A stretch of 64,000 nt of DNA, taken from Euglena gracilis. Its lineage: Eukaryota > Euglenida > Euglenophyceae > Euglenales. The notes under the pieces were generated by a model. That model searched no databases and was not told the DNA's origin. It was given only the letters and a program-made list of their open reading frames with translations. The DNA lies in the NCBI GenBank assembly GCA_039621445.1, contig CP154955.1:54999341-55063340 (forward strand), in the 5' to 3' direction. Positions within the stretch are counted from its first letter, which is position 1, and each line of letters begins with the position of its first letter. This document shows positions 41,815-51,624 of this stretch, in pieces. Both the position numbers and the translations under genes were made by a program.

Positions 41815-42590
41815 TGTTGTGTGGGTGCCACAGAGCCTTAAACATCAGTGGGGCATTGTTTCACCACCTGGCACTGGCAGTTGTCACACAGGGAACGGGG
41901 AGGCGGTACTCGGGTTTTGGTGTTTTTTGTCGGTGTTTTTTTTTTCACTTTTGGGGATAGCTCCGGGGGTTTTCGTGACATTCCGACCTCAAAAAAAAAA
42001 CAGCAAAAAAAACGTAATTCCCAGGAGAGCCGGGGCCAAAAACAAGAAATCGCTCGTATTTTGTCCAACCATGCTGCCAGTCGCTCTCAGCCCTTGTACT
42101 GCCGGCACTTAAATCGGTTTTGGTCTGTTTTCGAAAATGCGCAAATCGACCAAAAAAAAGCTTAAGTGTGAGATGCGCCGCCTGAGATTACAGATATCCT
42201 CTCCGTTTATAGTCTATTTTCAAAAGGCATACACCGGTCAAATATTCAAAAAAAATTCTCTTTCTGAATGTGACTCAAATATAAACGTGACCAGGCGGGC
42301 AGGAAACGACACCTCCAATGTTTGGGCACTCTCACAGCGGACTCATCCACAACGGTCCAGCACCAGAAATATTTTGCAACCTTTTACGCCAAGTTGGACG
42401 ATCACGGGATGTTCAGTTTTCGCTCAATTGCTGGATTTTTGCTTCGCAGGATTGCAGGATTGCAGGATGAAGCGAATGGAAAACGAAATGAAACAAAATG
42501 ATTCCCGTCCATCCCATCACCCACACAGAAATGCATGGGCTGAGCTGTGTGCATCGCCGCAGTGGCGAGGCTGCAGGGTGGCGGGGGGGG
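41815..42590. other. intergenic sequence, no gene seen
   Basis: Unique sequence between the 3' end of the transporter gene and gene 2. GATTGCAGGATTGCAGGAT is a short tandem at about 42450. Confidence 0.35.
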
Positions 42591-42597
42591 GGGGTCA

Positions 42598-42639
<42 letters not shown>
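42598..42639 (+). repeat. (CA)n microsatellite
   Basis: About 40 bases of perfect CA, some 140 bases downstream of the transporter stop codon; reads GT in the transcript. Confidence 0.95.
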
Positions 42640-42774
42640 AGAGGTGCTCACCCCAGGCGCAGCACCACAGGAGCACTGGTGCAAGGGGTCCCTGGCCACA
42701 GCAAAACTGAGCCAGAAGCGAAGTTGGCGCCAGCCATAAACCGACAAGAAACCATAGTGCAACCGGGGGGGGGG

Positions 42775-42868
42775 TCATGCCCGGCTCTCCACGGCCGCCG
42801 CGTCCCGCTGCAGAGTGGCCCAGCGGTACAGTACCAGCCCCTCCCAGGCTGTGAGGCTCGCCCCGACC
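42775..42868 (-). CDS. CRT-like transporter, terminal exon
   Basis: The acceptor is a C-rich tract plus GGGACCCAG. The frame reads VGASLTAWEGLVLYRWATLQ, then RDAAAVESRA and TGA (42775-42777). WEGLVLYRW resembles the end of the last membrane helix of CRT-like proteins, which finish in a Gly-Leu-Val-Leu-Tyr-Arg-type motif followed by a short charged cytosolic tail. Entry in phase 2 complements the exon at 43667. GC3 is high. Several other exons of the same gene, in the family's order, lie upstream. Confidence 0.65.
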
Positions 42869-43039
42869 CTGGGTCCCCCCCCCCCCGGCAAGTTGTCGCC
42901 CCATCAACCTGTCCCCCCCCCCCAAAGTTGGCCGGGGTCAGTCGGGACCCCCTTGGCAGCTGGGTCCGGGCCATACCAACCTGCTTACCGACTCCCCTGC
43001 CGCGGCCCTTTTGTGGGGGTCACTGCACCGCCTTCGAAA

Positions 43040-43215
43040 CCCCAGTCAGTCACTTTGCAAAAACCAGTCAGCCACTTCCTACTTCCTACCCCCCCCCTGG
43101 GGTGTTGGTTACTCTGCCACTCAGCCAAAATGGGTTTTGGCCCAAAACTCAAACAAGTTTTGGCGCATGGCCGACCCCACCCATGGGGGGGGGGGGTCCG
43201 GAGCCAAAACCAGTC
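43040..43215. repeat. CCAGTCAGTCAC word cluster, copy 3
   Basis: CCCCAGTCAGTCACTTTGC, ACCAGTCAGCCACTTCC and ACCAGTCAGTCACCC beside CCCC/GGGG tracts; related to 0.96-1.75 and 18.42 kb. Confidence 0.6.
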
Positions 43216-43465
43216 AGTCACCCAGGACGGTCCTTAACAAAAAAAATTTCCCGTCCCAGCACAGTCGACGAATCCTTCATGGCAGAAATGGGCGGGAAAA
43301 TGCCGTATTTTGGCAAAAACGGGTGATTTCAGGCATCCTTTTCCTTTCAGGCAGTTTTTTTTAAAAAAAAGGTGATCGGGCATCCTTGGAACAGCGCCAA
43401 TCCACCCAAAACGGTCAAAACATGCGGTTTTCGACTTTTGATTTTTGCCCCCGTCTAACCATTAT
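43215..43465 (+). repeat. dispersed repeat family T, copy 4
   Basis: CGGTCCTTAACAAAAAAAA, GGCATCCTTGGAACAGCGCC, AATCCACCCAAAACGGTCAA and TTTTCGACTTTTGATTTTTG match copy 1 best. Confidence 0.65.
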
Positions 43466-43666
43466 CCCAACACCTGACCCTGCACCTTGGCCTTCCACAG
43501 ATCATATGTGCTGTGGTCTTTTTGCTGGGCAGAGCATGCATGTTCTGAAGATTCAGACCCAAGCCATTTTGCGCAACGCCAGGGTGGCCAACCCGTTAAC
43601 CTACGGGGGCGGGGACCATTCCTGACGTCACCATATCATTGCAAATCCGTGGAATCGTTCGCTGAC

Positions 43667-43829
43667 CCTTTTCCATTCGCGGCGGCGGCGCAGCCCGGCC
43701 CTGCCACAGCGCAGCCGAAGCCAACGTAATTGGCAGCCGCCAGCTTGGCATGGACAGGGCTGTGTGTAGAGGAGTCACCCCCCACTCGCAGCACTTTGCA
43801 AGAGAAAATCTCCTGCTGCACATTTGGCA
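43667..43829 (-). CDS. CRT-like transporter, penultimate exon
   Basis: The acceptor TTACATTTATTGCAG opens PNVQQEIFSCKVLRVGGDSS, continuing to HAKLAAANYVGFGCAVAGPG and CAAAANGK before a GTCAGC donor. Entry (two bases) fits the exit of the exon at 46552, and exit (two bases) fits the terminal exon. NYVGFGCAVAG could be the start of the last membrane helix. A competing frame is open here too (CEWGVTPLHTALSMPSWRLP), and GC3 rises only in the 3' half, so this is the least certain exon of the gene. Confidence 0.4.
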
Positions 43830-43850
43830 CTGCAATAAATGTAATATGGA

Positions 43851-44139
43851 TATATGTGGCAGGTGAGAAATTTAGTAACCCTAACCGTAACCCTAACCCT
43901 AACCCTAACCCTAACCTAAACCCTAACCCTAACAAGCAAATTTTGGGTGGCCATTGTGGGGTGAACTGTGGCTTTTTTTTGGTGCCTTTTATCCCTTCTT
44001 CTGGCCTGGCGCTGTTGTTCACCTCCGGCCCTTTTTGTCTGTGTACATGGAGGTGGCCGGAGCCTGAGTGAACTTTAGTGGCCGGAGTGAACTTTAGTAC
44101 CCCCCAGGGGGGTACTAAAGTTCTCACCTGCCATACATA
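43851..44139. mobile_element. TIR element with telomere-type core
   Basis: The left arm TATATGTGGCAGGTGAGAAA..TTTAGTA and the right arm TACTAAAGTTCTCACCTGCC..ATACATA (44113-44139) are inverted over 27 bases. A CCCTAA array starts directly at the left arm. The arms resemble those of the 276-806 element. Confidence 0.8.
43877..43933 (-). repeat. CCCTAA telomere-type array
   Basis: About nine CCCTAA units, one CCGTAA and one CCTAAA variant, beginning at the inner edge of the TIR arm. Confidence 0.9.
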
Positions 44140-44140
44140 C

Positions 44141-44590
44141 ATATATATGGCAGGTGCACCTTTTGATACCCCCCGGGGGGTATCAAAGTGGACACTTGGT
44201 TGGCCACGGTGTACCTGAGATAGTGAAGGCGTAGGGTTAGGCCGCATCCGGTTGGGCCGCACGCACCACGCGCATCCTCCCTGGCGCGGGCCGCGCTTCC
44301 CAATGGCGGCCATCGGCAGGGAAAAAGTAAGATAAAGGTCGCCTGTGGGGGCCGCCGAACGGTCGGTCCCCACAGGGGACTGAGCCCTCCTGGCCTTGGG
44401 GTGACTCAAAAGGGCGGGTGATAGGATTCGCCTGGCGGTGAGGTGGTTATGAGGCAGCCCGTGTCAGGGGAGCCGACCGGTCCTAACCCTAACACTCTCG
44501 CCCTCACTAACCCCAGGTATACCGTGGCAAACCAAGTATCCAATAAGATACCCCCAGGGGGTATCAAAAAAGTACACCTGCCACATATAC
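44141..44590. mobile_element. adjacent TIR element, TATC word
   Basis: The left arm ATATATATGGCAGGTGCACC..TTTTGATACCCCCC and the right arm GGGGGTATCAAAAAAGTACA..CCTGCCACATATAC are inverted over about 34 bases. It abuts the previous element, and both share the outer TATATGGCAGGTG. Confidence 0.8.
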
Positions 44591-44714
44591 AAAAATATTG
44601 TAATACATACGTAATATATTTTGTATAATAATACGTATTGTGATATAATACATGTGTACAATGTAATATATTTAGGGCAGGCTTCTTTTTAAGACCCCCG
44701 GGGGTGGCGCATAG

Positions 44715-45645
44715 CGGTAGACTGGGGGGGGGGTAGTGGGTAGTCGGCCGACTAGTCGGCAAAATACCCACTCTAATGTACTAACGGGTCCAAACCGCCG
44801 ACTTTTAAGCCCCCCCCATGAAGAAAATCCTATGCAAACTAGTCGGTGGTCATAAAAATGGTATGCGGCGGGCCCAAATCACCCGGAAATGGTCCGGATG
44901 GGTCCAAATGAGTGTCTTACACCAACATAAACACCCTCAGATGGAAATATTTGGCCGGTGGGGGTCGGTGGGCCCTTGATGGGGGCCCGGAGGGGTAAAA
45001 AAAATCAATGATGAAACAGGAATTACACGAAAATACTTTAGAAATGCAAGCATTCTGCATTACGAGGGGCAGAAAAATCCCCCCTCCACCCCCACTCGAG
45101 CCTCAAAGAACAAAATCCCTTCTATGTTGGCAACATACTCGAGGGTAAGTCGTTTTTGTGGTTCACTTTGGCATTGGCGGGGGGGGGGGGGGCTCCGTCC
45201 CACCCCCCCCTCAAATAACAAAATCCCTTCTATGTTGGCAACAGACTTGGGGCTAAATAGTTTTTGTGGGTCACTTTGGCACAGGCGGGGGGAGGGGGGG
45301 CTCCCCCCCCGCACCACCCCCTCAAATTACAAAATCCCTTCTATGTTGGCAAAAATATATTTCCGAGGTACTCCCTTTTCTGATGCATTTTGGGGCCATT
45401 AAATTGAAAATCCAATGGGGAGAGGTGTTCTTTTGTCAAAAGTGGCCCAAAATGGACATTTTCCCCCAAGTTTTTGCATATTCACCCCCGATTGGGGGGT
45501 TCTGGAGCCATTTGGGTGGGTTTTGACTGCGGTTGAGGTGATTTGGACAAAAGTTTTTTTCAGGGGGGGTTAAAAGTCGACGAGAGTGGGTAGTCGGCCG
45601 ACTGGGCGGCCGACTACCCACTACCCCCCCCCCCCAGTCTACCAT
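44715..45645. mobile_element. TIR element with internal 115-bp tandem
   Basis: The left arm GGTAGACTGGGGGGGGGTAG..TGGGTAGTCGGCCGACT is inverted at 45585-45645. Inside, ACAAAATCCCTTCTATGTTG recurs at 45111, 45218 and 45329, with GTTTTTGTGGKTCACTTTGGC between, a roughly 110-bp unit in 2.5 copies. Length about 930 bp; no transposase frame. Confidence 0.75.
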
Positions 45646-45659
45646 TTGCCACTGGCACT

Positions 45660-46545
45660 CCCGGGAGTCCCCGCCCCACCCACGCAGTCCAGTGCGGGAG
45701 GGGAACCCCCCCCAAAAATCAGGCCGTCTGAGGGCATTTCCCAAAAAACTTTTGGAACTTCTCTCCAAAACCCATAACCAGGCCTCTGGCCCGGGACCCC
45801 CCCCCCAAGACCCACACACCCACCTCCCAACCCCCGGGGGGGTCTTCTGACTTAAATTGAAGCCTGATTTAGGCCCAGAAAGCAAAAGGCCCCGGGGAAC
45901 CTCCACACAAAGGCTTGTTGTCTGCTTAATCTGGAAATCTGGAAATTGCTGGAGACAAAAATGAAACCACACCGGAAAACAAAAGGGAAACCACCCCGAA
46001 TTTCCCATATTTTTCCCCATGATTTTAGCCCAATACACCTTTCCTATACCCTTTGGGGCAGCCACTCTCAGGGATTTGATAATTTCACACACAAAAAAAA
46101 CGGGGTTATGAAATGTCATCAATTTTGGGAAATTCCATTTGGGATTGCATCAGTTTTGCGATCAATTTTGAAATGCACAATTGCAAAAAAGACCACCAGC
46201 AGACCATTTTGGAATTATGTTTTTTTTGGAATTTTGTGTTGCCTTTTTGTCAAAAAAGGCCTTCATTAAAAGCGAGGAGAAATGCAACCATGTTCCCTGA
46301 AATGTTGAATTATGTTTGCCAAACTTTTTTCAAAATCAAAATTCTTCCAGATTTCCCGTTATTCTTTTTTTCCATAATTTTGTCTGCCGTAATTTTTGAC
46401 TGCACTGTATGGTCAGCTGTGAGCTAACCACTCACAGGCAGGGTGTTTCAAAAAAAAAACACACACACAACTGGCATCTCAAATCAAGTGAAATAGCATC
46501 TGACCGCAGAATTCCATTTTTCCAGGCATCCCAGAAAGCACAATC
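45660..46545. other. intron, no exon seen
   Basis: CCCC/GGGG-tract sequence to 45850, then unique AT-rich sequence. Confidence 0.35.
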
Positions 46546-46551
46546 ACATAC

Positions 46552-46704
46552 GGAACTTCGGGGGCCGGGCATCTATCGTTTGGGCCGGGGGGTCCCCCTT
46601 TCCGGCCCAGCCCCGGGCGCGGGGCAGCAGCGGCCAGTCCAGCACGAACGCGAAGTACTGCAGCGTGGTGGCGACGGTGGAGAGCACGAAGTTCAGCACC
46701 GCCC
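46552..46704 (-). CDS. CRT-like transporter, membrane exon
   Basis: A strong acceptor (CCGGCCCCCCGCAG) opens AVLNFVLSTVATTLQYFAFV, then LDWPLLPRARGW, and the frame runs to a consensus GTATGT donor. Entry in phase 1 complements the exon at 48707, giving TVVKHAG|AVLNFVLSTV across the join. In CRT-like transporters a Lys-His/Tyr-Gly-Ser-Ala motif runs into a hydrophobic 'LxxVxSTxxxPLxxxxF' helix; this matches that arrangement. LDWPLLP would be the loop after it. The last 18 residues before the donor are less protein-like, so the true donor could be earlier. Confidence 0.75.
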
Positions 46705-46869
46705 CTGCGGGGGGCCGGCCGGCACGGGCGTGGCCGCAGAGGTCGGCCCGTGTGGATGCTGCACGGCCGTCCTTTCACAGGAAACCCCCCATTTGTGTGC
46801 ACGGGCGCGCACATTGTCGGACCGGGGTTTCGGGCCCTCAGGGGGGTGACGCTGTGACGTGGTTTGGGC

Positions 46870-47310
46870 ACGACCTGAACAGGCTGTTTTTTACCAACCC
46901 CGGGGGGGGGAGGGGGGGGTCCGGAGTGCCTGTGAGTGCCTGCCCAGGCAGGCACTACCCCCCCCCCGGGGGGGGGTCGGATTTCGGCCTGTGCCCGGGC
47001 ACATTCCTTTGAAAATAGGCCATTTTTGGCTCCCCGGCGCCTTCGGCGCCGGGGTTGTGCTAGGGCACTTTTGGCCGTGTGCCCTACCCCCCCCCCCGGG
47101 GGGGGGCGGATTTGGAGTGCCTTGGGGTGCCTGCCCAGGCAGGCACCCCCCCCCCCGGGGTGGGGTCGGCACCCGACTAAAATACAGCCTGGACCTGAAA
47201 GCGGTTCAGTGTACGGTGGCTTTTTTGGGGTGCACTTGTTTTGGCCTTCACTTTCGGTCCCTCGGGGGTGCAACACTTATTTGGGCCGTGGGCGCCTTTT
47301 GGCGCTGCGC
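46870..47310. repeat. GCCTTCGGCGCC / GGCAGGCAC repeat cluster
   Basis: CCTGCCCAGGCAGGCAC next to CCCC/GGGG tracts occurs twice (46940, 47130). CTTTGAAAATAGGCC..GGCGCCTTCGGCGCCGG..GTGCTAGGGCAC relates it to 15.66 and 36.1 kb. Confidence 0.6.
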
Positions 47311-47319
47311 ACTTGAATG

Positions 47320-47495
47320 GGAGGGTTACCATCCCAGCACATTCAATAAAAAATCCACAGCAAAAATGGCAAAAAAAAATTGGAAAAGGCGGCCAACTTT
47401 GGGGAAAAGGTGATTTCTGGCACCCTCGGAGGGGAGATCCTCAGCAAATAAAAAATTCCGTCCCATATGGACCGCCTGATTTTTGTCCAAAACAA
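47320..47495 (+). repeat. dispersed repeat family T, copy 5
   Basis: ATCCCAGCACATTCAATAAA, GGTGATTTCTGGCACCCTCG and CGCCTGATTTTTGTCC fit the family order. Confidence 0.45.
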
Positions 47496-47703
47496 TTTTA
47501 TCAATGACCAAGTCCCCCCACTCACTCTATTCCCACTGTATGCAAACCTCCCAGCGAAATGCTGTGGAAGGATAACAAAAACCACCTTGGGTTTTGAAAC
47601 AGCAGGAATCCAAGACCCTCAAGAGTCATTTTTTGTGCAAAATCACACGAAACACGTGCTTCTGACAACAATATTCACCATGATGTTGTTGGGAAAAAAA
47701 TAA
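47467..47703 (+). pseudogene. + strand ORF, weakly helicase-like
   Basis: A 78-codon open frame reads VPPLTLFPLYANLPAKCCGR, then ITKTTLGFETAGIQDPQESF. LxLFPLYxxLP..R..KxTxxxxTAGI is reminiscent of the DEAH-box helicase segment 'LPLYSxLP..R..KVVxATNIAETSLTIDGI'. If real it is a short relic against the direction of all exons and inside an intron of the transporter gene. It may be chance. Confidence 0.2.
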
Positions 47704-48244
47704 TTACTTAAATGGGTTTTTGGCAAACGCATCCAGGCACCGTATTGAGGGCAGGGTTCAATATAAGGGCAGGTGAGAGGATCCAGTCCGGACCCAGATC
47801 CTCTCGTCCCCCCCCTTCCCAAATATAGCAGCATAGAATAAGCAACCCGGCAACCCGGCAACCCGGCAACCCAACCAGGTGTCAATTTGGGGGGGGGGAA
47901 ATCAAACAACGGGAGGAACAGCTGCTTTGTGAATGCGTTGTCGGAAGAGTTCTTTTCTTTCTTCGCCGAGGGCAGAACACTTTGGTTTCAACAAAAATTC
48001 ATGACCTTTTTTTTAAAAAAGTACCTTTCCCCGACTTCCCTCCATTGGCAAAATGCAACCCACCTTCCGAAGGTTTGAAAGTCAGCTGTGTCAATTCGTG
48101 GTATCAACAAAGAAACCCTGAATCAAAGGAACACAATTAAGAAAACAAGGCGCGGTAAATGGTAGCTAAAACAGCCAGAGGAGGAGGAGGCAAAGAGGAG
48201 GCAACAGGGGGAAGGGCGAACCGTGCTCAGAACCTCGCCAGGGG

Positions 48245-48665
48245 GCATCTTTTAAAGCCTTAAAAATATATAAAAAAACCTTTAAACCCGCCTCAATATT
48301 CCTGAACAAAAGTTTGACCAAAATGCCTTAAAACTCCTGAAAAAACCTCAAAACCCTTAAAATAAAAATGTTGGCAAAATTTTCGAAATTTGAGCTGAAA
48401 ACGAAGTCGCAAAATCTCGGCAAAAACAAGCCAACTCTGGGGAAAAAATAATTCTGACATCACTGGAACATTCTCTATCCATCCAAGTCGAATAAACTGG
48501 GTTTCCACCTTTTTTTTTTCGATTCTGGACCCAATTCGATGCCGGTGCGACCCTTGGACTTCCGTTGGAATATAACGCCTTAAAATTTTGAAATGCCTTT
48601 AAAAAAAAACTGAAAAAAAACCTTAAAAATCTCCTAAAATTTTTGAAAATACACCTTAAAAAAAC
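48245..48665 (+). repeat. dispersed repeat family T, copy 6
   Basis: CCTTAAAACCTTTAAA-type words, CTGACATCACTGGAACATTC, TATCCATCCAAGTCG and TTTTTTTCGATTCTGGACCC resemble 34.27-34.68 kb most. Confidence 0.5.
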
Positions 48666-48706
48666 AAAATCCCCTGAACCTGGCCGGAAGAACAGTGGCC
48701 GCACAC

Positions 48707-48817
48707 CGGCATGCTTAACCACCGTCAGCACCAGGATGTTCATGGTGATGTTGGTGACGATGTACACCAGGAGGGGGCCGGGCATGTAATGGCACTGCGT
48801 CCACATCAAGGTGTCCA
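48707..48817 (-). CDS. CRT-like transporter, NxxxNxxxxxxxKH membrane exon
   Basis: A classical acceptor (GTTTGTCTCCCCCTCAG) opens DTLMWTQCHYMPGPLLVYIV, then TNITMNILVLTVVKHAG, before a GTGTGC donor. Entry and exit are both phase 1 and fit the exons at 49870 and 46704. CRT-like transporters have, before their penultimate helix pair, a 'LxYxxxNxxFNxxxLxxxKxGSA' segment; LLVYIVTNITMNILVLTVVKHAGA reproduces its Tyr, both Asn, Lys and Gly-Ala. This is the strongest single piece of evidence for the family. Confidence 0.8.
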
Positions 48818-48819
48818 CT

Positions 48820-49800
48820 GAGGGGGAGACAAACGGGAATGAAGCAAAAATCCTCCCCTCTCTTTCTCAACGCAAAAAAAAATCAAAAAAAAAGTTCACA
48901 AAAGTCCCAAAAAAACAAGAGTGTTTTCGACACGTGAAATATAATTTGGTGTTAAATTTTTTCCCACGAAGTTTCATCAACCCTTCGAGGGGCACCCAGG
49001 GCTGGACTCAATAAAGATGTGCACAGAAAAGCTGCAAAGAATGCACAAAAATGTGGAAAAAAAACAGCCCTCCCCTCTCCCCCTCCCCCGGCTCCATCCT
49101 CACCTTTGCAAACCCCCCAAATAGAAACCCCCCTTGGGTTTTTGACCATTTGGTCAAAATACAAGCCCAGAGGGCTTCAATTCCGGGGCGGGGGGTTACA
49201 AGAAGAGGGCCCAAAGCGGACGTCAAACTTTAAAAGCAAACATGCTAAATTCAAAGCTAAATTCAAAAAGAATTCAAAGTTGATAATGACCTCAAAAAAA
49301 AGTTGCATCTTCGATGTTTTTGATGAAAGGAAACATCAAAAACTGCTGAAAGCTTGTTCTGGGAATGATTTCATTGCAAAATAAATAGACGCACTGATGT
49401 TATGAGAATTCCACAGAGGTGCATTTAAAAATGCCAACGTCGATGCCAATGGGAGGATTTGATTGTTCAATGCTTGAGGGCTACTTGCAACCAGCAACCA
49501 ACAAGACTCCACGCCTTCGTTTTGGGCTGGTTGCTGAAAGTCCAGAAAAGGGTCCTAATTGGAGGGAGTTCTGTTGTTGTGTGGGTACAATTTGTGGGTT
49601 CTATTGTTGCGGTATATTTTTTTGAATTTTTGCTGAAAATTTCAGCCGAAGAAAACAGGATAGTAAGGATAGGACGTTTAAAATGTCTTCTTGCGCATGC
49701 ACCTGGGTAAAAAGCATCAGCGTGGAAACAGTCAGCCAAAAAGGTGCCCTGGCTCTGCTGGGACGAGGTTTACGGATGCATCGGCGCCAACCTGCCCACC
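48820..49800. other. intron, no exon seen
   Basis: Unique AT-rich sequence. A + strand frame at 49459-49700 (hydrophobic) has no splice or composition support. Confidence 0.35.
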
Positions 49801-49802
49801 GA

Positions 49803-49858
49803 CTCACACAGCACACACAACACACGTGCGCACGCACGCACACACACTGGCATGCGCC
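49803..49858 (+). repeat. CA/GCAC microsatellite
   Basis: About 55 bases reading GTGTGTGTGCGTGCGTGCGC in the transcript, starting about a dozen bases beyond the donor of the exon at 49870. Confidence 0.85.
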
Positions 49859-49869
49859 AGGCCCCACAC

Positions 49870-50044
49870 CGCCATCCAGCTCAGCAGGGGCGAGCAGCTC
49901 CAGGGAGTCCGCGCCCAGCACACATCGCGTCGCGAGGCGGACGTACGCCGGCAGCACGGTGGGTGGAACGCCCCCGAACTGCGGCAGTGACACCACCGGC
50001 AGGCGAACGCATGACGCTGCCCCGACCCCGACCCCGACCCTGAC
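49870..50044 (-). CDS. CRT-like transporter, lumenal-loop exon
   Basis: The frame reads SCVRLPVVSLPQFGGVPPTV, then LPAYVRLATRCVLGADSLEL and LAPAELDG, to a GTGTGG donor leaving phase 1, which fits the exon at 48817. In CRT-like proteins the stretch after the conserved Lys-Glu contains a helix ending near Phe/Leu-Gln and a Cys-containing lumenal loop; VSLPQ and RCVLGADS would be these. Two phase-0 acceptors are possible: GGGGCAG at 50045 or CTGCCGCAG at 49979 (shorter exon). The first would include GTCGGG repeat-coded VGVGVG, which is doubtful. Confidence 0.6.
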
Positions 50045-50150
50045 CTGCCCCACCTCGACGCCGACCCCACCCCAACCCCGACCCCACCCCGACCTTGACC
50101 CTGCCCCGATCCCAACCCCGACCTGAACCCCGACCCCCACCCCAACTGTG
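50029..50150 (+). repeat. CCCCGACC minisatellite-like tract
   Basis: Degenerate CCCCGA/CCCCAACCCCGACC units over about 120 bases, reading GGTCGGGG in the transcript just upstream of (or overlapping) the exon start. Confidence 0.75.
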
Positions 50151-50159
50151 TTATCAACT

Positions 50160-50835
50160 GGTTTCAGTCGCAGCCTCCAGCACTTGCAACTTCCGGCTGG
50201 ACACCCATTGACATCCAGCAAGGGTGCATTTGTGAGGACCAAAGCAACGCCATGCGCACAGCACAGCGAAGCACAGCTGGAAGACGGAGGAGAAGAAGTT
50301 CACCACCAGCACATGGAGGCCGTGCGACAGACCCGATGGGCAGGGTGAGACGACCGGGTACTGAACCTCTGAAATGGTCTCAATTTGAATATTTCTTTCT
50401 TACGAGACGGTCCTTGATGGAAAAGAAAACTTCCCATTCCCATGTAAAACACCCTATTATCTCATTGACCTCCCCAACCGAGGGGAGGTTGGACCGCCCA
50501 CCGCGGCACTGTGCAAAGGATAACTTGACCTAAAACCCGGTGGAAAAGCAGGAAGTGGGGTCCTCTCCCCACCCTCCACCTACGAGGTCTCAATGTTTCC
50601 ATTCAGCCCTGCCCGTGCAGGAGACTGCATCAGCGGGCTTGATCACCGCTGGTCTCTGGGTGGACCTCTTCAGTACCCTGACAGGTCCATCTCACAGCTG
50701 GGGTGGAACACGCTTGTGGTCCAGTGTTGTTGTTTGGTGCATGGATAAGCTCAGTACTTCCCGAAAAACTGGCTCTCTGATTTGAATTGTCCCAACAACA
50801 GCCTTTTAACAAAAAAAACGGAATGGGGGGTCTGG
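50160..50835. other. intron, no exon seen
   Basis: Unique sequence; no acceptor/donor pair with a convincing frame. Confidence 0.35.
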
Positions 50836-50871
50836 TTACAGCGGGTCTCTGTTGGGTCGTTCGCGGAAGAC

Positions 50872-50925
50872 CTGCTCCTTCAGGGTGAACGAGATGGCGT
50901 AGGGGATCCGCAGCAGGGGGATCAC
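50872..50925 (-). CDS. CRT-like transporter, Lys-Glu motif exon
   Basis: The frame reads VIPLLRIPYAISFTLKEQ before GTCTTC; a GTAACC donor 32 bases further on would add VFRERPNRDP. CRT-like transporters share an 'xIPxAxSxxYKE' signature between two helices, and RIPYAISFTLKEQ matches it at Ile-Pro, Ala, Ser and Lys-Glu. It sits between exons carrying the flanking parts of the family. The oddity is the 5' border: a stop codon precedes the frame and there is no AG between it and the motif, so no canonical acceptor can be drawn. A sequence error or an unusual acceptor is implied. Confidence 0.55.
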
Positions 50926-51356
50926 AGAAAATTACCTTCTCTCTGCCTAATCCGAGGGATTGAGCAGCAAAAAAAATTGAAAGAATTGCCAACAGTGGTT
51001 GAAAAAACTCTCTTAAAAAAGAAACTACTCCCAAATGATGCACGCCCTGCCAGTGAACGCAAAAACAACAACAGGAAGACCCTGGGAACCATCGAAAATC
51101 GCAGAAATTCATGGCATTGAGTCCGTATATACACGTCAGAAAGGTTGTCGCCCAGAATTTTTGGGAAAAAATTGGGGGAAAATGAACAGCTCAAAGTTTC
51201 TGCAAAACCCACCCATTTTGGCATTCAGCTTGGAGCACGGATGCGCCCCGGAAAGCAAAGCTCCTTTTGGCAGTGAAGGAAAACTTTTGAACCAAAAGTC
51301 GGCGCCACCAGGAAACCGGGAAGGGTGGGGCAGGGCACTGGGATTCGGGTGTCCCC

Positions 51357-51500
51357 GTAACCCCCCCCCCCACTTATAAACCCCCCCCACCTATAACCCT
51401 CCCCCACCTATAAACCCCCCCCCCCGGGCCGACCAACCAAATCGGGACCTATAACCCCCCCCCCTCAGGGAAGAAAAATGAAAGCCGCTGGGAACGATTT
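51357..51500. repeat. CCTATAAACCCCC word family, copy 2
   Basis: CACTTATAAACCCCCC, CACCTATAACCC and CACCTATAAACCCCCC, then GGGCCGACCAACCAAATCGG and GGGAAGAAAAATGAAAGCCG, as at 13.58 kb. Confidence 0.75.
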
Positions 51501-51624
51501 TTTCGGCCGCAAACCACCCCAGAACTGATTTTTTGGCAATTTTTTGAGACCAACCATCATCAAAAATGCCATTTTTGACCAAAATTGTCAAAAATTGCCA
51601 ATTTTGGGGTTTTCGGGGTCATTT

